Below, piece after piece: positions 1 through 8,760 of a stretch of DNA of 30,517 bases. The stretch is taken from the NCBI GenBank assembly GCA_025201365.1, contig JAIXMF010000151.1:1-30517 (forward strand), given 5' to 3'. The translations under genes and the position numbers were made by a program. This DNA is from Syncephalis plumigaleata. Lineage: Eukaryota > Zoopagomycota > Zoopagomycetes > Zoopagales > Piptocephalidaceae. Position 1 is the stretch's first letter. The number at the start of each line of letters is the position of its first letter. A model generated the notes under the pieces. It saw only the letters and a list, made by a program, of their open reading frames with translations, did not search any database and was not told the DNA's origin.

Positions 1-1006
1 ATGAGAGCGATAGTTTACATGTACTTGCCCTGTTAGTTCGAAATCAGTTTCATCGGCTACCATCATGAGGACGCCGATGGATATTATGGAGATGACCACG
101 ATCAATGACATTCGCGGCTTTTCTAGTCGGAAAAGAAACGCGAAAACTAAAACAAACGCCAGACTAGATGATTTACACATGGCTAGTACGATAGATAGCG
201 TTAGTAATCAATACTTCACTCGTATAATGTCAACTAGCCTACTATAGAAGGAGAGCGTTATCGTTTTCAGACTAGAATTCGATAGGCCAATGTCAAGTCC
301 AGTGGCAACGGCACATGGCACGACGCGCTTACTAATGATGATGATGATGATAATGCCAACTAGTATGAGTATAATCTAGCAGTAAGATGCTTGCCGTGAT
401 TGACCACTTACCTGAACTCCTTGACGCCCATTCGATATCGAGGTCGTAGATGTGGCCATATCGTCAAACAACTTAATGCCAGTACAAATTGGATAACCTG
501 ATGCATACTCGTCGTGAACAACGGATAGTGGAACCCATACTTTTTAGGATCAAACATCCACTTATTATAGAGGGAAAGCAGCGTAGAAAGAGTATACCTA
601 GGTGAAATAGAACGACGGAGAAAGCAATAACAGCAATAAATACTATGAATACATATCGGCTATATATATATATATATATATGCTTAGTGGTGTCTATTTA
701 CCAGGCGCCTATAAAGAATATATTGGACATTTGCGAACGCCAAAACGCGCGTCCACCTATACACCAGTCAAGTCCCGGTGGCTCGCTCTTTGACTGTGTG
801 TCCTGTAAACGACGGTAACGAGCCAGCTCTTTAACGAAATCTCCTTCGTCGTCGTCGTCGTCATTGCTGTCCATGATAAGATCGTCATCTGTATCGCTGT
901 GATTCTCTAGGGGAGTATTGGCTACGTAATTATTAGGCTGCCGCGTAGTCAACGAGGATAAGCCTAGCTCATCTGCAGACGTTTCATTGATAGGAGGTGA
1001 CGACAT
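1..1006 (-). CDS. SLC35C2-like TPT/DMT-family transporter (3' part outside window)
   Basis: This is a probable nucleotide-sugar or triose-phosphate transporter of the drug/metabolite transporter superfamily, acting in Golgi or ER membranes. The exons read by hand on the minus strand are 1006-702, 597-412, 331-243 and 182 to about 25, with introns of 104, 80 and 60 nt and phases that fit throughout. About 246 residues are visible. An acidic, Ser/Asp-rich cytosolic N-terminus (residues 1-75) precedes the first membrane segment. The family signatures are LYNKWMF in exon 2, ATGLDIGLSNSSLKTITLS in exon 3, and KSSSLAFVLVFAFLFRLEKP followed by GVLMM in exon 4. A GTACAT donor near position 24 probably ends exon 4, so the last membrane helices lie beyond the left edge. 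The family call is strong from the TGLDIGLSN and KSSSLAF motifs. The substrate cannot be inferred. The ATG at 1006 is the first in frame. Confidence 0.87.
661..681. repeat. (TA)n microsatellite in intron 1 of the transporter gene
   Basis: An uninterrupted TA run of about 21 nt lies inside the 104-nt first intron (701-598) of the transporter gene. It is likely length-variable and neutral. Confidence 0.9.
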
Positions 1007-1508
1007 ATTGTCGCCTCTAGACTAGAACTAACTAGAACGCTAAGTGACGAGATGAGGATGAAAACGAATAATAAGCGTGGAAATATAGTGGACAATAGAA
1101 TGCTGCGTCATCGAGGACAATACACGCACATATATTTCTTTATCCTACTTTTCTTATTTATTCTTTCCTTACTCGTAATACCACGCAGTTAAACTAACCG
1201 CTCTAACACATAGAACTAGTATATTTATTCAAGTAAGCAAGCATGTATATATACCAGTAACGCGACAGGCAAGCACCGCGCAGATTAGTGCCTTGAATGT
1301 CGCATTTACACTGTAAATAAACAAGAAAACAAGCAATTCGTTGCTTTTCTAGTATGTAATGGTAAAATAAAAGCATTCACACGTAGAAATAACAAAGCAG
1401 TACACTGTACATATACTCTAGCGTAAAAAAACACGCCACAGCCGGCGGCTTTTCATGTTAGCAAAATATACAAAGTAAGAATGGGATGCACATAACCAAA
1501 AACATTTC
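1007..1508. other. Intergenic, upstream of the transporter and 5S genes
   Basis: This is about 500 nt of AT-rich sequence. It holds the promoter of the leftward transporter gene and the 5' flank of the 5S gene. I see no convincing open frame or RNA gene in it. A run of seven A around 1425-1431 is the only notable composition feature. Confidence 0.6.
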
Positions 1509-1626
1509 AACTACGTTCATAGCGCCTGAAAAGCACCGGATCCCGTCCGATCTCCGAAGTTAAGCCAGGCCGCGCCCCCTTAGTACTGCGGTGGGAGACC
1601 ACGCGGGAATCTCGGGTAATGTAGTT
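1509..1626 (+). rRNA. 5S ribosomal RNA
   Basis: This is a 118-nt 5S rRNA gene. The 5' end (AACTAC) pairs with the 3' end (GTAGTT) to form helix I. The conserved core GATCTCCGAAGTTAAGCC (internal control region, A-box side) lies at 1549-1566. The C-box segment GGTGGGAGACCACGCGGGAA lies near 1590-1609. The length is the usual fungal 118-119 nt. There is no T-run directly after the 3' end; the sequence runs through a 10-nt spacer into a tRNA gene. Loop contents differ in places from ascomycete 5S, but both helix ends and the TFIIIA-binding core are intact, so it looks functional. Confidence 0.95.
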
Positions 1627-1636
1627 ACAACAACCA

Positions 1637-1708
1637 TCCGCATTCGTCTAGTGGTTAGGATATGGCGCTCTCACCGCCAAGGCCGGGGTTCAATTCCCCG
1701 ATGCGGAA
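1637..1708 (+). tRNA. tRNA-Glu (anticodon CUC)
   Basis: This is a 72-nt tRNA without intron. The acceptor stem TCCGCAT pairs with ATGCGGA and the discriminator base is A at 1708. The anticodon arm TGGCG/CTCTCAC/CGCCA gives anticodon CTC, which reads GAG (Glu). The D-arm contains the A-box region TCGTCTAGTGG, and the T-arm contains GGTTCAATTCC, which fits the B-box. CCA is not encoded, as expected for a eukaryotic nuclear tRNA. A TTTTT run starts 3 nt after the discriminator. Confidence 0.96.
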
Positions 1709-1711
1709 TCC

Positions 1712-1716
1712 TTTTT
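1712..1716 (+). terminator. Pol III terminator of the 5S/tRNA-Glu unit
   Basis: A run of five T lies 3 nt downstream of the tRNA. It is the first T-run of four or more after the 5S gene start, so it may serve both RNA genes. Confidence 0.75.
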
Positions 1717-2755
1717 GCTACATTTTACAAACATTTTGACGCGTACAACATACATCTGCTACTTTCTTTTTGGTAAAACTGACACTGGTGTATTTTATTC
1801 TAGATGTACGCGGTCCAGTATGCGAGTTCTACGAAATGTTAAGCAAATAAACGGCAACAATAATCGTGTGAAACATGGTATGTGACGGTTATTCCTCGGT
1901 CATTTGCCTAGTGAGTACTCGAGCGTATTACACTGTATACGACGAGGAATGCTAATAAAGCGTAATTGTTTATTTCATATTGCGCATACTAAGATATATA
2001 CGTTACCTGTTGACATAGTATTGTCCACAACTATGATGGTGACGATGATGACAGCATGAGATGGTGGTAGTTATTGCGTGCATTAGTTTTATTTAGAAAT
2101 GTTTATCAAGAGCTTGGCGGTAGGCACAAACGCGGGATACCATGAATGGAAAGTGTGAAAAAATAAGGAGGTTATTGGCAAGCCTTATGATCTTTATAAT
2201 GCTCATTGACAGGCGTAGAGACATTGAGTAATTTAACGGATAACCAATCTATTACCGTATACGATACTCGTTGCCAATGTAACATTTACCCACTCGTATA
2301 TGGAGATAAGGAGTGTGCAACGCAACCATCCCATGATACGCGCTCCTCTCTACCTTATCAACGAGTAACACAACTTGACAAGGGGGCCTGACTCGAATCG
2401 GGTAAGCAAGCGAAAGTCAGCTACAACAAAGATGGTAATGTCAATGATGATGTGAACATCTCCTCCTCTCTTCCGTACTTGCTGTTCTCTAGCAAACAAA
2501 GAGCTCCATATGGAAATATTGACCGGAAAATCTCATTGGATGAAGCGATAAATAGACCAAGGCAGACCGCGTCGCATGGACTAGAAACGCATTTATTCAT
2601 TGTTTGCACATACGCTCCTTCACTCTCTTACTCACTCTCTTACTCACTCTCTTACTCACTCACTCACTCACTCACTCCCTTTTCTCTAGTACTGACTCGG
2701 CGTCATCTCTTAAAGTCTTATTATTATTATTAGCGTTCATTCATTCGTTGTTGTT
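1717..2755. other. Intergenic, about 1 kb
   Basis: AT-rich sequence lies between the tRNA and the cytochrome b5 promoter. Open frames here are short and show no family signature. The right part holds a CTCA/CTCT tetranucleotide array (2621-2678). Nothing else can be assigned. Confidence 0.55.
2621..2678. repeat. (CTCA/CTCT)n tetranucleotide array upstream of cytochrome b5
   Basis: Near-perfect CTCA and CTCTTA units run for about 58 nt and end 78 nt before the TATA box of the next gene. The pyrimidine-rich strand may act as a promoter element. The same repeat on the other strand (GAGT) occurs at 10735-10759. Confidence 0.85.
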
Positions 2756-2761
2756 TATAAA
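2756..2761 (+). promoter_or_regulatory. TATA box of the cytochrome b5 gene
   Basis: TATAAA lies 42 nt before the ATG at 2803. With usual TATA-to-start spacing the 5' leader would be only about 10-20 nt long. Confidence 0.6.
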
Positions 2762-2802
2762 CATTGCTGAGATAGCGCTGTTTATTCCGGAAAAAAAGAA
2801 AC

Positions 2803-3105
2803 ATGACGCTCACTTATACCACCGCTGAAATTCAGAGGCAGAATGCTCAAGGCAAGATATTGGTTTGCATGGACGGTAAAGTCTACGACCTGACCAAATT
2901 CGCTCACGACGTAAGTAATCGTTGTTTATTTGCACGCTCGTATCATTATCATGAATGCTTACGTTTACTGTAGCATCCCGGTGGCAAAGATATTATCGAG
3001 GAAATGAGCGGTGAAGACGCGACTGATGCGTTCAAGGACGCAGGCCATCCAAAGAGTGCTATAAAAGAGCGAGAGCAATACTGCGTCGGCATTTATCAGA
3101 AATAG
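2803..3105 (+). CDS. Cytochrome b5 domain protein, soluble (79 aa)
   Basis: This is a small haem-binding electron carrier. The exons are 2803-2910 and 2974-3105, separated by a 63-nt intron (GTAAGT to TAG) in phase 0. The 79-residue product carries the diagnostic HPGG motif at residues 37-40, the segment MDGKVYDLTKF before it, and the second axial ligand His61 in AGHPKSA. Both haem ligands are therefore present, 24 residues apart. The chain stops at the end of the fold: there is no C-terminal hydrophobic anchor as in ER cytochrome b5 and no fusion partner. It is probably a free soluble b5. The N-terminus MTLTYTTAEI opens directly on the first strand of the fold, supporting this ATG. The redox partner is unknown. 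Confidence 0.93.
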
Positions 3106-3480
3106 AGCTCATCTAAACGCTATACGGCGATCTATGCTATTAAAAGAGATCATTAAAAGTGTTTACTAATAATTACTACATATCCATTACTCTGTTCATT
3201 TATAAGATGCTTTTCTTATTGGCATCGAGCATTGCATTATACTATGCGTGTTTACATGTTACAAGCAAATATTTACCAATGATTAATATGTTTCAGTAAT
3301 AATCATTGGTGTTTTATTAGAATCATTATCATCATCGTCCTTCTTGTTACATTTTTCATCATTTCTACGTGTATTCCACTTGTATCATTGTTTTGTATTT
3401 GGCTATTACGCAACAACTAACCTAGTCCTGGCTTAACTTCTATTTCTACTATCGTGCCATCTCTTATTGCTGTGCACGCC
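3106..3480. other. Intergenic between cytochrome b5 and the DUF4097-like gene
   Basis: This AT-rich stretch contains the 3' end of the b5 gene and the promoter of the next gene. No open frame or RNA gene is recognisable. Confidence 0.55.
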
Positions 3481-5069
3481 ATGCCTAACGTGCCTAATCA
3501 CAGCCTACGAGGTATTTCTTGCCATTACAGTAGTGAATTCCTTAGCATTTGACTCTTATACGTACGTATAGCTAACCGTTGGCAGACACCGTCGCCAGAT
3601 CACTCGTTCGAACAGGAGCAAACACATGCTTTTGCACCGCGTGTATCGCGTGCTTTCAACTACGATGACGAGGCTTTTCCAACTCGAGATGACCATGATG
3701 ACCAATACTCGGAGGAGCCCTTACTGGAACAACTGGGCTATCCTCCACACGACGATATGGAGCATGGTGAGTAATAAGGAATGCCGCATACGCTTATGAA
3801 TTCATACGCTTATGCTCTATTCGTTAGAAATGAACGTCTGCGCACGATACGGCCGACTATTGCGTATCTTCTTGCTTATTCTTCTAGTGGGTGGTGCAGT
3901 GATATTTTTTACTTTCAAGGTATCGTTATATAATTCTCTATATGATTATTACAACATTGTATTCATAGATACTCATGTATATATTGTATAGGAATCAAAC
4001 GACCGTCTATTTAACACATGTACAATGGCAGACGAACTGCATCCAGGTTCAGGCACATACACGCACGATACACGAAACATTAAAGGCATTGTTATTGAAG
4101 TTGACGGTGCTTCCGCGGTAAGTAATACTGGATAGATGTATGCGTGACATGTTAGTTTTTCTTCTTCTTCTTCTTCTTATATTGATGTATATATACATAT
4201 ATATGTTAAGGCATCCTATGTGCGCATCCGATCAATCGGGAAGAATTCCAATGATACTACCATGACCATTAAAGCCAATGTGTTCGTGTCAAATCCGATG
4301 CTTGTCGAGCGTACACGCGTTCGTACAAGTCGAGATGGAAATATTTTCATGATGCATATCGATGTAAGTGGCGGATTCGACTATCATCAGCTAAGAAATC
4401 CACTGATAGACCAGGTTTTATTAGGTGCCGAAGCAATATCTATTCTACAAATGTGTGCGTACAGAGATCGAGCTGCTACTGCCACGAACATCACCCGCCT
4501 TGCATGTATTACGACTTGAGCTCACCAATGGAGATGTTGTTACAGAAGCATCGGCAATTCACTCTAAAATAGAGAATTTCGATTTGTATGCGCAAAGTGC
4601 ACGCGTCTCATTAAATGTAAGGAGTACTATAATAATGATAATAATAATAATTGTCCTGCAATTACTTACTCGCTACTTGCTATTCTAGGCGCTTAATGCA
4701 ACAGCAGCCGCTGTAGGTGTGCATCGCGGCTCACTCGATGCTACGGTATGGCAGCCTGAACTGGTGCACATGAATGTCGCGCAAGGTCCTGTAAATATAA
4801 GTATTCCCGCTTACGGTGCGACACAGCCTACGGTACGTGCCGAGAGTACTGATGGCAAGGTGACAGTTCATATGGGATCGGGATTTTCTGGCTGGTTCAT
4901 TGCCTCGGCCTATCGGGCGGTGGCAGCGGTACGCTCTTCTACGTATAATAGGATTAGCCTGCATACGACGGCCCAGCAATTGAAGACCGGATGGAGTGGA
5001 AGTTCTGCCGGTGAAGGACGCATTGAAGCCGATTCTATGATGGAGAGTGTTGGTATTTCTTTTGCTTAA
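3481..5069 (+). CDS. Type II membrane protein with DUF4097-like beta-rich ectodomain (389 aa)
   Basis: There are seven exons: 3481-3511, 3572-3766, 3828-3919, 3992-4117, 4211-4363, 4425-4616 and 4689-5069. All phases are consistent, the total is 1170 nt, and the introns are 60-93 nt. The predicted order is an acidic cytosolic N-terminus of about 75 residues (EEPLLEQLGYPPHDDMEH), basic residues, one hydrophobic segment (RIFLLILLVGGAVIFFTF, about residues 88-105), and then about 285 residues rich in alternating beta strands ending SVGISFA. The strand pattern resembles the DUF4097 'putative adhesin' fold, and the architecture matches the larger gene at 21929-24008. The lack of a cleavable signal peptide and the single internal segment suggest an Nin-Cout topology with the beta domain outside the cell or in the lumen. 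Function is unknown; a surface or adhesion role is inference. The ATG at 3481 is the start that keeps exon 1 in frame with exon 2. Confidence 0.8.
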
Positions 5070-5391
5070 GTGTTTTTAGATTTATTATTAATAAAGCGAT
5101 GTTTGTTTTCCTTGAATATGTAATGATGAGTACGTTGACAATTGTGCGTACGCGTACGTGTATGCTAAATCGTACTAGATTTACTACCCTTTGTGTTGTA
5201 TTATTGTGTGTTTTGTTTATACCACTAGTATTTGTTTATTGTGACTTTGTTTTTTTTTACTAATGAAAGAAGCATTCGAATTTTAAAAATAAGAATTTAT
5301 TATACTCTAAAGGGTCAAGGCATTCTACCATTGCGCACCTCGACCATTTAGAGTTACGCAAGAGTGTAACTTATGCCGTGGCAACATTAGG
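5070..5391. other. Intergenic between convergent genes
   Basis: This holds the 3' ends of the genes on both sides. An AATAAA signal near 5089 fits polyadenylation of the rightward gene. No gene is seen. Confidence 0.6.
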
Positions 5392-7329
5392 TTAAGAGGA
5401 CTCTTCTGGGCTACGCATGCAGACACCTCGTAGGTCAGTTGGATTCAAGAACTTGCAGCTGAGACCGGGAAGGCAGTCGTTGTCGATACCTGGGTTACGG
5501 CCGCAGCGACCACCAGCATCAGAGAAGATTACCTTTGGTGAGGCGCAGACACCTTGCACGCTAACGCTGGGATTGTAGACGCAGTTGTAACCAGGAGCAC
5601 AGGTTGGGCCGGCAACTTCGCCCCAACCGCAACGTACCTGACCGATAGAGGCAGCTTGAACGGCATGTGGATAAGGCTTTGACTTTCTAGGCTGCGAGAT
5701 GGCTGGCAAGTTTGGTACGAATGGGCGTTCCAAATACTCTGGCTTCTTGTATTCCGGCTTGTACTCTGGCTTATAATACTCTGGCTTGTATTCTGGTTTG
5801 TATTCCGGCTTATACTCTGGCTTGTATTCTGGCTTATACTCTGGTTTGTACTCTGGCTTGTATTCCGGCTTGTAATGACCATGATCGTCATGACCGTGGT
5901 CGTCATGACCGTGGTCGTCATGACCGTGATCATCGTGGCCGTGATCGTGATGGTGTGGTTCCTCTGGCTTGTAGTAGACAACAGGTGGGAAGCCAGCTGG
6001 TGGAATGGAAGGAGGGAAGTGAGCAGGAGGGAATGCAGGAGGGAAGTGAGCCGGCGGGAATGAAGGAGGGAAGTGAGCAGGAGGAGCTGGATACAAGTAG
6101 TGATACTCGGGTTTATACTCTCCCTTGTAGTCATCCTTGTGGCCCATACCATGTTCAGATTCATATGGCTTGTGGTGGATAACAGGAGGGAAGCCAGCTG
6201 GTGGAATAGCAGGAGGGAAGCCCATTGGCGGGAAGTGAGCGGGAGGGAAGCCGGCAGGAGGGAATGCAGGAGGGAAGTTTGCAGGAGGGAATGGATGATA
6301 GTAGGCTTCGTGTTTATCTTCGTGATGCTCGTACTCGTGCTCGTGTCCGTGCTCGTGACCATGATCGCGGCCATTATCGTGTCCGTTGTCGTGTCCGTGC
6401 TCATACTCATGCTCGTGTCCGTGCTCCGGCTCATGCTTGTAGTACTCTGGCTTATATTCTGGCTTATACTCTGGCTTGTAGTACTCTGGTTTGTACTCTG
6501 GCTTATATTCCGGCTTGTACTCTGGTTTGTATTCCGGCTTATACTCTGGCTTATACTCAGGCTTATATTCCGGCTTGTACTCTGGCTTATACTCTGGTTT
6601 GTACTCAGGCTTATATTCCGGCTTGTACTCAGGCTTATATTCCGGTTTGTACTCGGGCTTAAGCTCTGGTTTGAACTCGGGCTTAAGCTCTGGTTTGAAC
6701 TCTGGCTTAAGCTCTGGCTTCTCATGACCATGCTCGTGATGGTGTGGCTCCTCGATATCATCTGGGCCGTAATGGTTGCCCTCAGGTAGCTGGTAGAGTG
6801 GCTGAGGTGGGGATGACTTTGCATACGTTGGTGGGGGAGCTGGCTTAACGTAATTTGGTGGAGTGACTGGTTTAACATAGGTTGGTGGGATCACAGGCTT
6901 AACATAGGTTGGCGGGATCACAGGCTTGACGTAAGTTGGCGGGATCACGGGCTTGGCAGTAGTTGGGATAGTCACAGGCTTAGCATTAGTTTGTGGTGGA
7001 GTGTGGTTGTAGTTTGGCTTATTGGTGGCCACTTTCATGAAATGAGCCTGCTGCGCGTCCTCGGCCATGTCGACGTCATCGGCGGATTCCTCGCTGACGG
7101 CATCGGCTGCTGGTTGCTCTACTGGCTTCAGAGTCTTTGGCTCAACGGCCTCGTTCTCGCTGGCCTCGCTAGCTTTACCTGCGCCTTGGGTAGGCACGCT
7201 AGGAATCACGGTGGATGAGGCGGCTTCGACATCGGTGGCGCCGGTGGCAGCAGCGCTAGTGAGGGCGGCAGCAGACATGAGCAAAAGCATTGCGGCAATA
7301 ATGCCTTGCTTGGCGAATTTTCGTCCCAT
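5392..7329 (-). CDS. Secreted KPEY-repeat, His-rich protein with two CBM1-like Cys modules (645 aa)
   Basis: This single-exon gene encodes a secreted low-complexity protein. A signal peptide (about residues 1-27) is followed by an Ala/Glu-rich segment. A PPTYVKPVI repeat occupies residues 130-165. A long tetrapeptide array, first KPEL/KPEF and then KPEY, spans residues 204-297. His-rich stretches lie at 298-345 and 459-485 (GHDDHGHDDH). FPPA/HFPP repeats lie at 346-450, and a second KPEY block at 487-532. The C-terminus has two cysteine modules, each spaced CX9CX5CX11C (Cys567-595 and Cys609-637). The first, CGWGEVAGPTCAPGYNC, resembles fungal CBM1. There is no GPI signal or membrane anchor. 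It is likely a cell-wall or adhesive matrix protein; Tyr/Lys/Pro arrays recall mussel foot and plant PRP repeats, and His clusters could bind metal. Function is inferred from composition only. Confidence 0.85.
   Translation of the reverse strand: MGRKFAKQGIIAAMLLLMSAAALTSAAATGATDVEAASSTVIPSVPTQGAGKASEASENEAVEPKTLKPVEQPAADAVSEESADDVDMAEDAQQAHFMKVATNKPNYNHTPPQTNAKPVTIPTTAKPVIPPTYVKPVIPPTYVKPVIPPTYVKPVTPPNYVKPAPPPTYAKSSPPQPLYQLPEGNHYGPDDIEEPHHHEHGHEKPELKPEFKPELKPEFKPELKPEYKPEYKPEYKPEYKPEYKPEYKPEYKPEYKPEYKPEYKPEYKPEYKPEYKPEYKPEYYKPEYKPEYKPEYYKHEPEHGHEHEYEHGHDNGHDNGRDHGHEHGHEHEYEHHEDKHEAYYHPFPPANFPPAFPPAGFPPAHFPPMGFPPAIPPAGFPPVIHHKPYESEHGMGHKDDYKGEYKPEYHYLYPAPPAHFPPSFPPAHFPPAFPPAHFPPSIPPAGFPPVVYYKPEEPHHHDHGHDDHGHDDHGHDDHGHDDHGHYKPEYKPEYKPEYKPEYKPEYKPEYKPEYKPEYYKPEYKPEYKKPEYLERPFVPNLPAISQPRKSKPYPHAVQAASIGQVRCGWGEVAGPTCAPGYNCVYNPSVSVQGVCASPKVIFSDAGGRCGRNPGIDNDCLPGLSCKFLNPTDLRGVCMRSPEESS
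5728..5874 (-). repeat. KPEY-coding tandem repeat, block 2
   Basis: A tandem 12-nt coding repeat (codons for Lys-Pro-Glu-Tyr) is interrupted by single extra Tyr or Lys codons. Units differ at third positions (TAC/TAT, CCA/CCG, GAG/GAA), so the array is not a freshly expanded microsatellite. Confidence 0.9.
6435..6720 (-). repeat. KPEY/KPEL/KPEF-coding tandem repeat, block 1
   Basis: About 24 tandem 12-nt units encode KPEY, grading into KPEF and KPEL at the upstream end. Synonymous third-base variety keeps the peptide constant, which points to selection on the protein. On the opposite strand the same array makes long spurious open frames. Confidence 0.9.
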
Positions 7330-7356
7330 GTTGACGATAGGTATAAGGATTTACTG

Positions 7357-7362
7357 TTTATA
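7357..7362 (-). promoter_or_regulatory. TATA box of the KPEY-repeat gene
   Basis: TATAAA on the minus strand lies about 28 nt before the ATG at 7329. This implies a very short leader if it is the working TATA box. A second TATA-like stretch (ATATATAAAG on the minus strand) lies near 7517-7527. Confidence 0.45.
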
Positions 7363-7950
7363 TGTTTTGTTAAAAAAGAGACTGCAAACGCACTGTTAAA
7401 TTACGCGATTAAAGCAACGATTGAAACAAGTTATTTAGGACACGTACAATAGACAGATGTCCAGTGTAAAGGGTATAAGGGACAATGTAGTATGGTTAAC
7501 TTGCGATGTCTAATATGCTCTTTATATATTATTGTAGTGCGAGTAGTTCGCTTGACATGCTTACTAGTGCACAGGCACTCATGGCTTCCGTCAAAGTGAC
7601 CGGGATCCTTGGATGTTCCTTTGGTTGTGCACGTCCCCCCTTACATGGTGAGTTCAACGGGTGGCTTGGCCTATTACAGCGCGCGCTATCTCCTCAAGGG
7701 TCTCCTTTTTTGATGGCTTGCTGGTTTACCATGAAAACAACAACAATAGCAATAGCAACAATAACAGCAACAGTCAAACCCCTTGCATTAGATACTCATA
7801 AGGTAATGTCAACATGTATTCCTGAATTGTAGCGGCATGCCTCGGAAGTATAGTTGATTGCAATCAACAACAAATTTGGATCAAGGACACTGTACTTGGA
7901 TTATACTCAATAATAGTTAGCTTGGTGATTAACGCCGTAAATAAATAAGC

Positions 7951-7979
7951 GAGCAAACAAACAAGCAAACAAACAAACG
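7951..7979. repeat. (CAAA/CAAG)n microsatellite
   Basis: Tandem CAAA units are mixed with CAAG. The same family recurs at 8701-8760 and 9836-9879. Confidence 0.85.
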
Positions 7980-8700
7980 AAGAGCTAGACTTGTCTTCAT
8001 ATGGCAAAGCTCGTGCATCGCACTTGTATTGTCCCGCATTCTTAATGATTAGTTGTAAGCTATAACTTGAAGAGGGATCTATTATTACAAATGCTAGGAG
8101 TATCCTTTTTTGTATATGGATACGGCCTCTCTCTCTCTTAGTTAAAAGGGGAGTATTGATCGCATTAATAATGATCAGTCCTTGCGTATGTTTATTGTAT
8201 TTTACGTATGTAACTGCATGATAACACTAATTTACCACTGCTTATCGGGTAATGCAGTTGAACGTGTAGCAATACAAGTAAAATGTTATTAAACATATTA
8301 TAGCTACTAGACTGTTTACAATTCATCCATATCGCTATCTCACTATTGAATATTGCTTTGGTCATAGTATAATAATTGTTAAAATAAATAAAGTTTATCT
8401 GTATTTATATTTAATTTAGTATATGTTGACGTAGTTATACTGTACGGCTAGTTGCTTGTATTCCTATTCTACTTCGATAAACTATTGTAGATGACCTTTA
8501 TTGACATATTGATTCATGGCTATTGAACTGTTCTACAATGAGGTTCAAGTCGAATGACAATTGATTGATTATGACATGTAGATGCTAAGCAAACAAGCAA
8601 GCACCATAATAATAATAATATACCACTTTACGCACCTACTTTATTGTTATTACTATTACTATGTTTATTGCGATTATTGTAACACAAAAATGCCACTCCA

Positions 8701-8760
8701 AACGAACAAACAGACAGACAAACAAACAAACGAATGAATGAATGAACAAACGAACAAAAT
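8701..8760. repeat. Compound tetranucleotide microsatellite (ACAA, ACAG, ATGA)
   Basis: About 60 nt of adjoining four-base repeats change from ACAA/ACAG units to AATG units and back. It lies about 190 nt past the 3' end of the Ser-rich membrane protein gene. Confidence 0.85.

Noticed and set aside
2206-2391. 61-codon plus frame before cytochrome b5
   Set aside because: No family signature is seen, it lies in DNA without other coding signs, and chance frames of this size are expected.
5728-6720. Regularly spaced repeats as a CRISPR array
   Set aside because: They are tandem coding units without spacers in a eukaryotic gene.
5529-6878. Long minus-strand frame (449 codons) overlapping the KPEY gene in another frame, plus antisense frames such as 6073-6789 and 6491-6727
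   Set aside because: All arise from the 12-nt tandem repeat keeping every frame open. They have no signal, domain or independent promoter, while the 645-residue frame has a signal peptide and ordered Cys modules.
7595-7711. Idea that the GC-rich patch is SRP RNA (a TGTAAT motif on the minus strand)
   Set aside because: The conserved SRP helix 8 sequence is not found on either strand, so only an unnamed patch is reported.
7506-7832. 108-codon plus frame in the intergenic region
   Set aside because: No domain, signal peptide or splice context is seen. It runs through a CAA-type simple repeat at its end.
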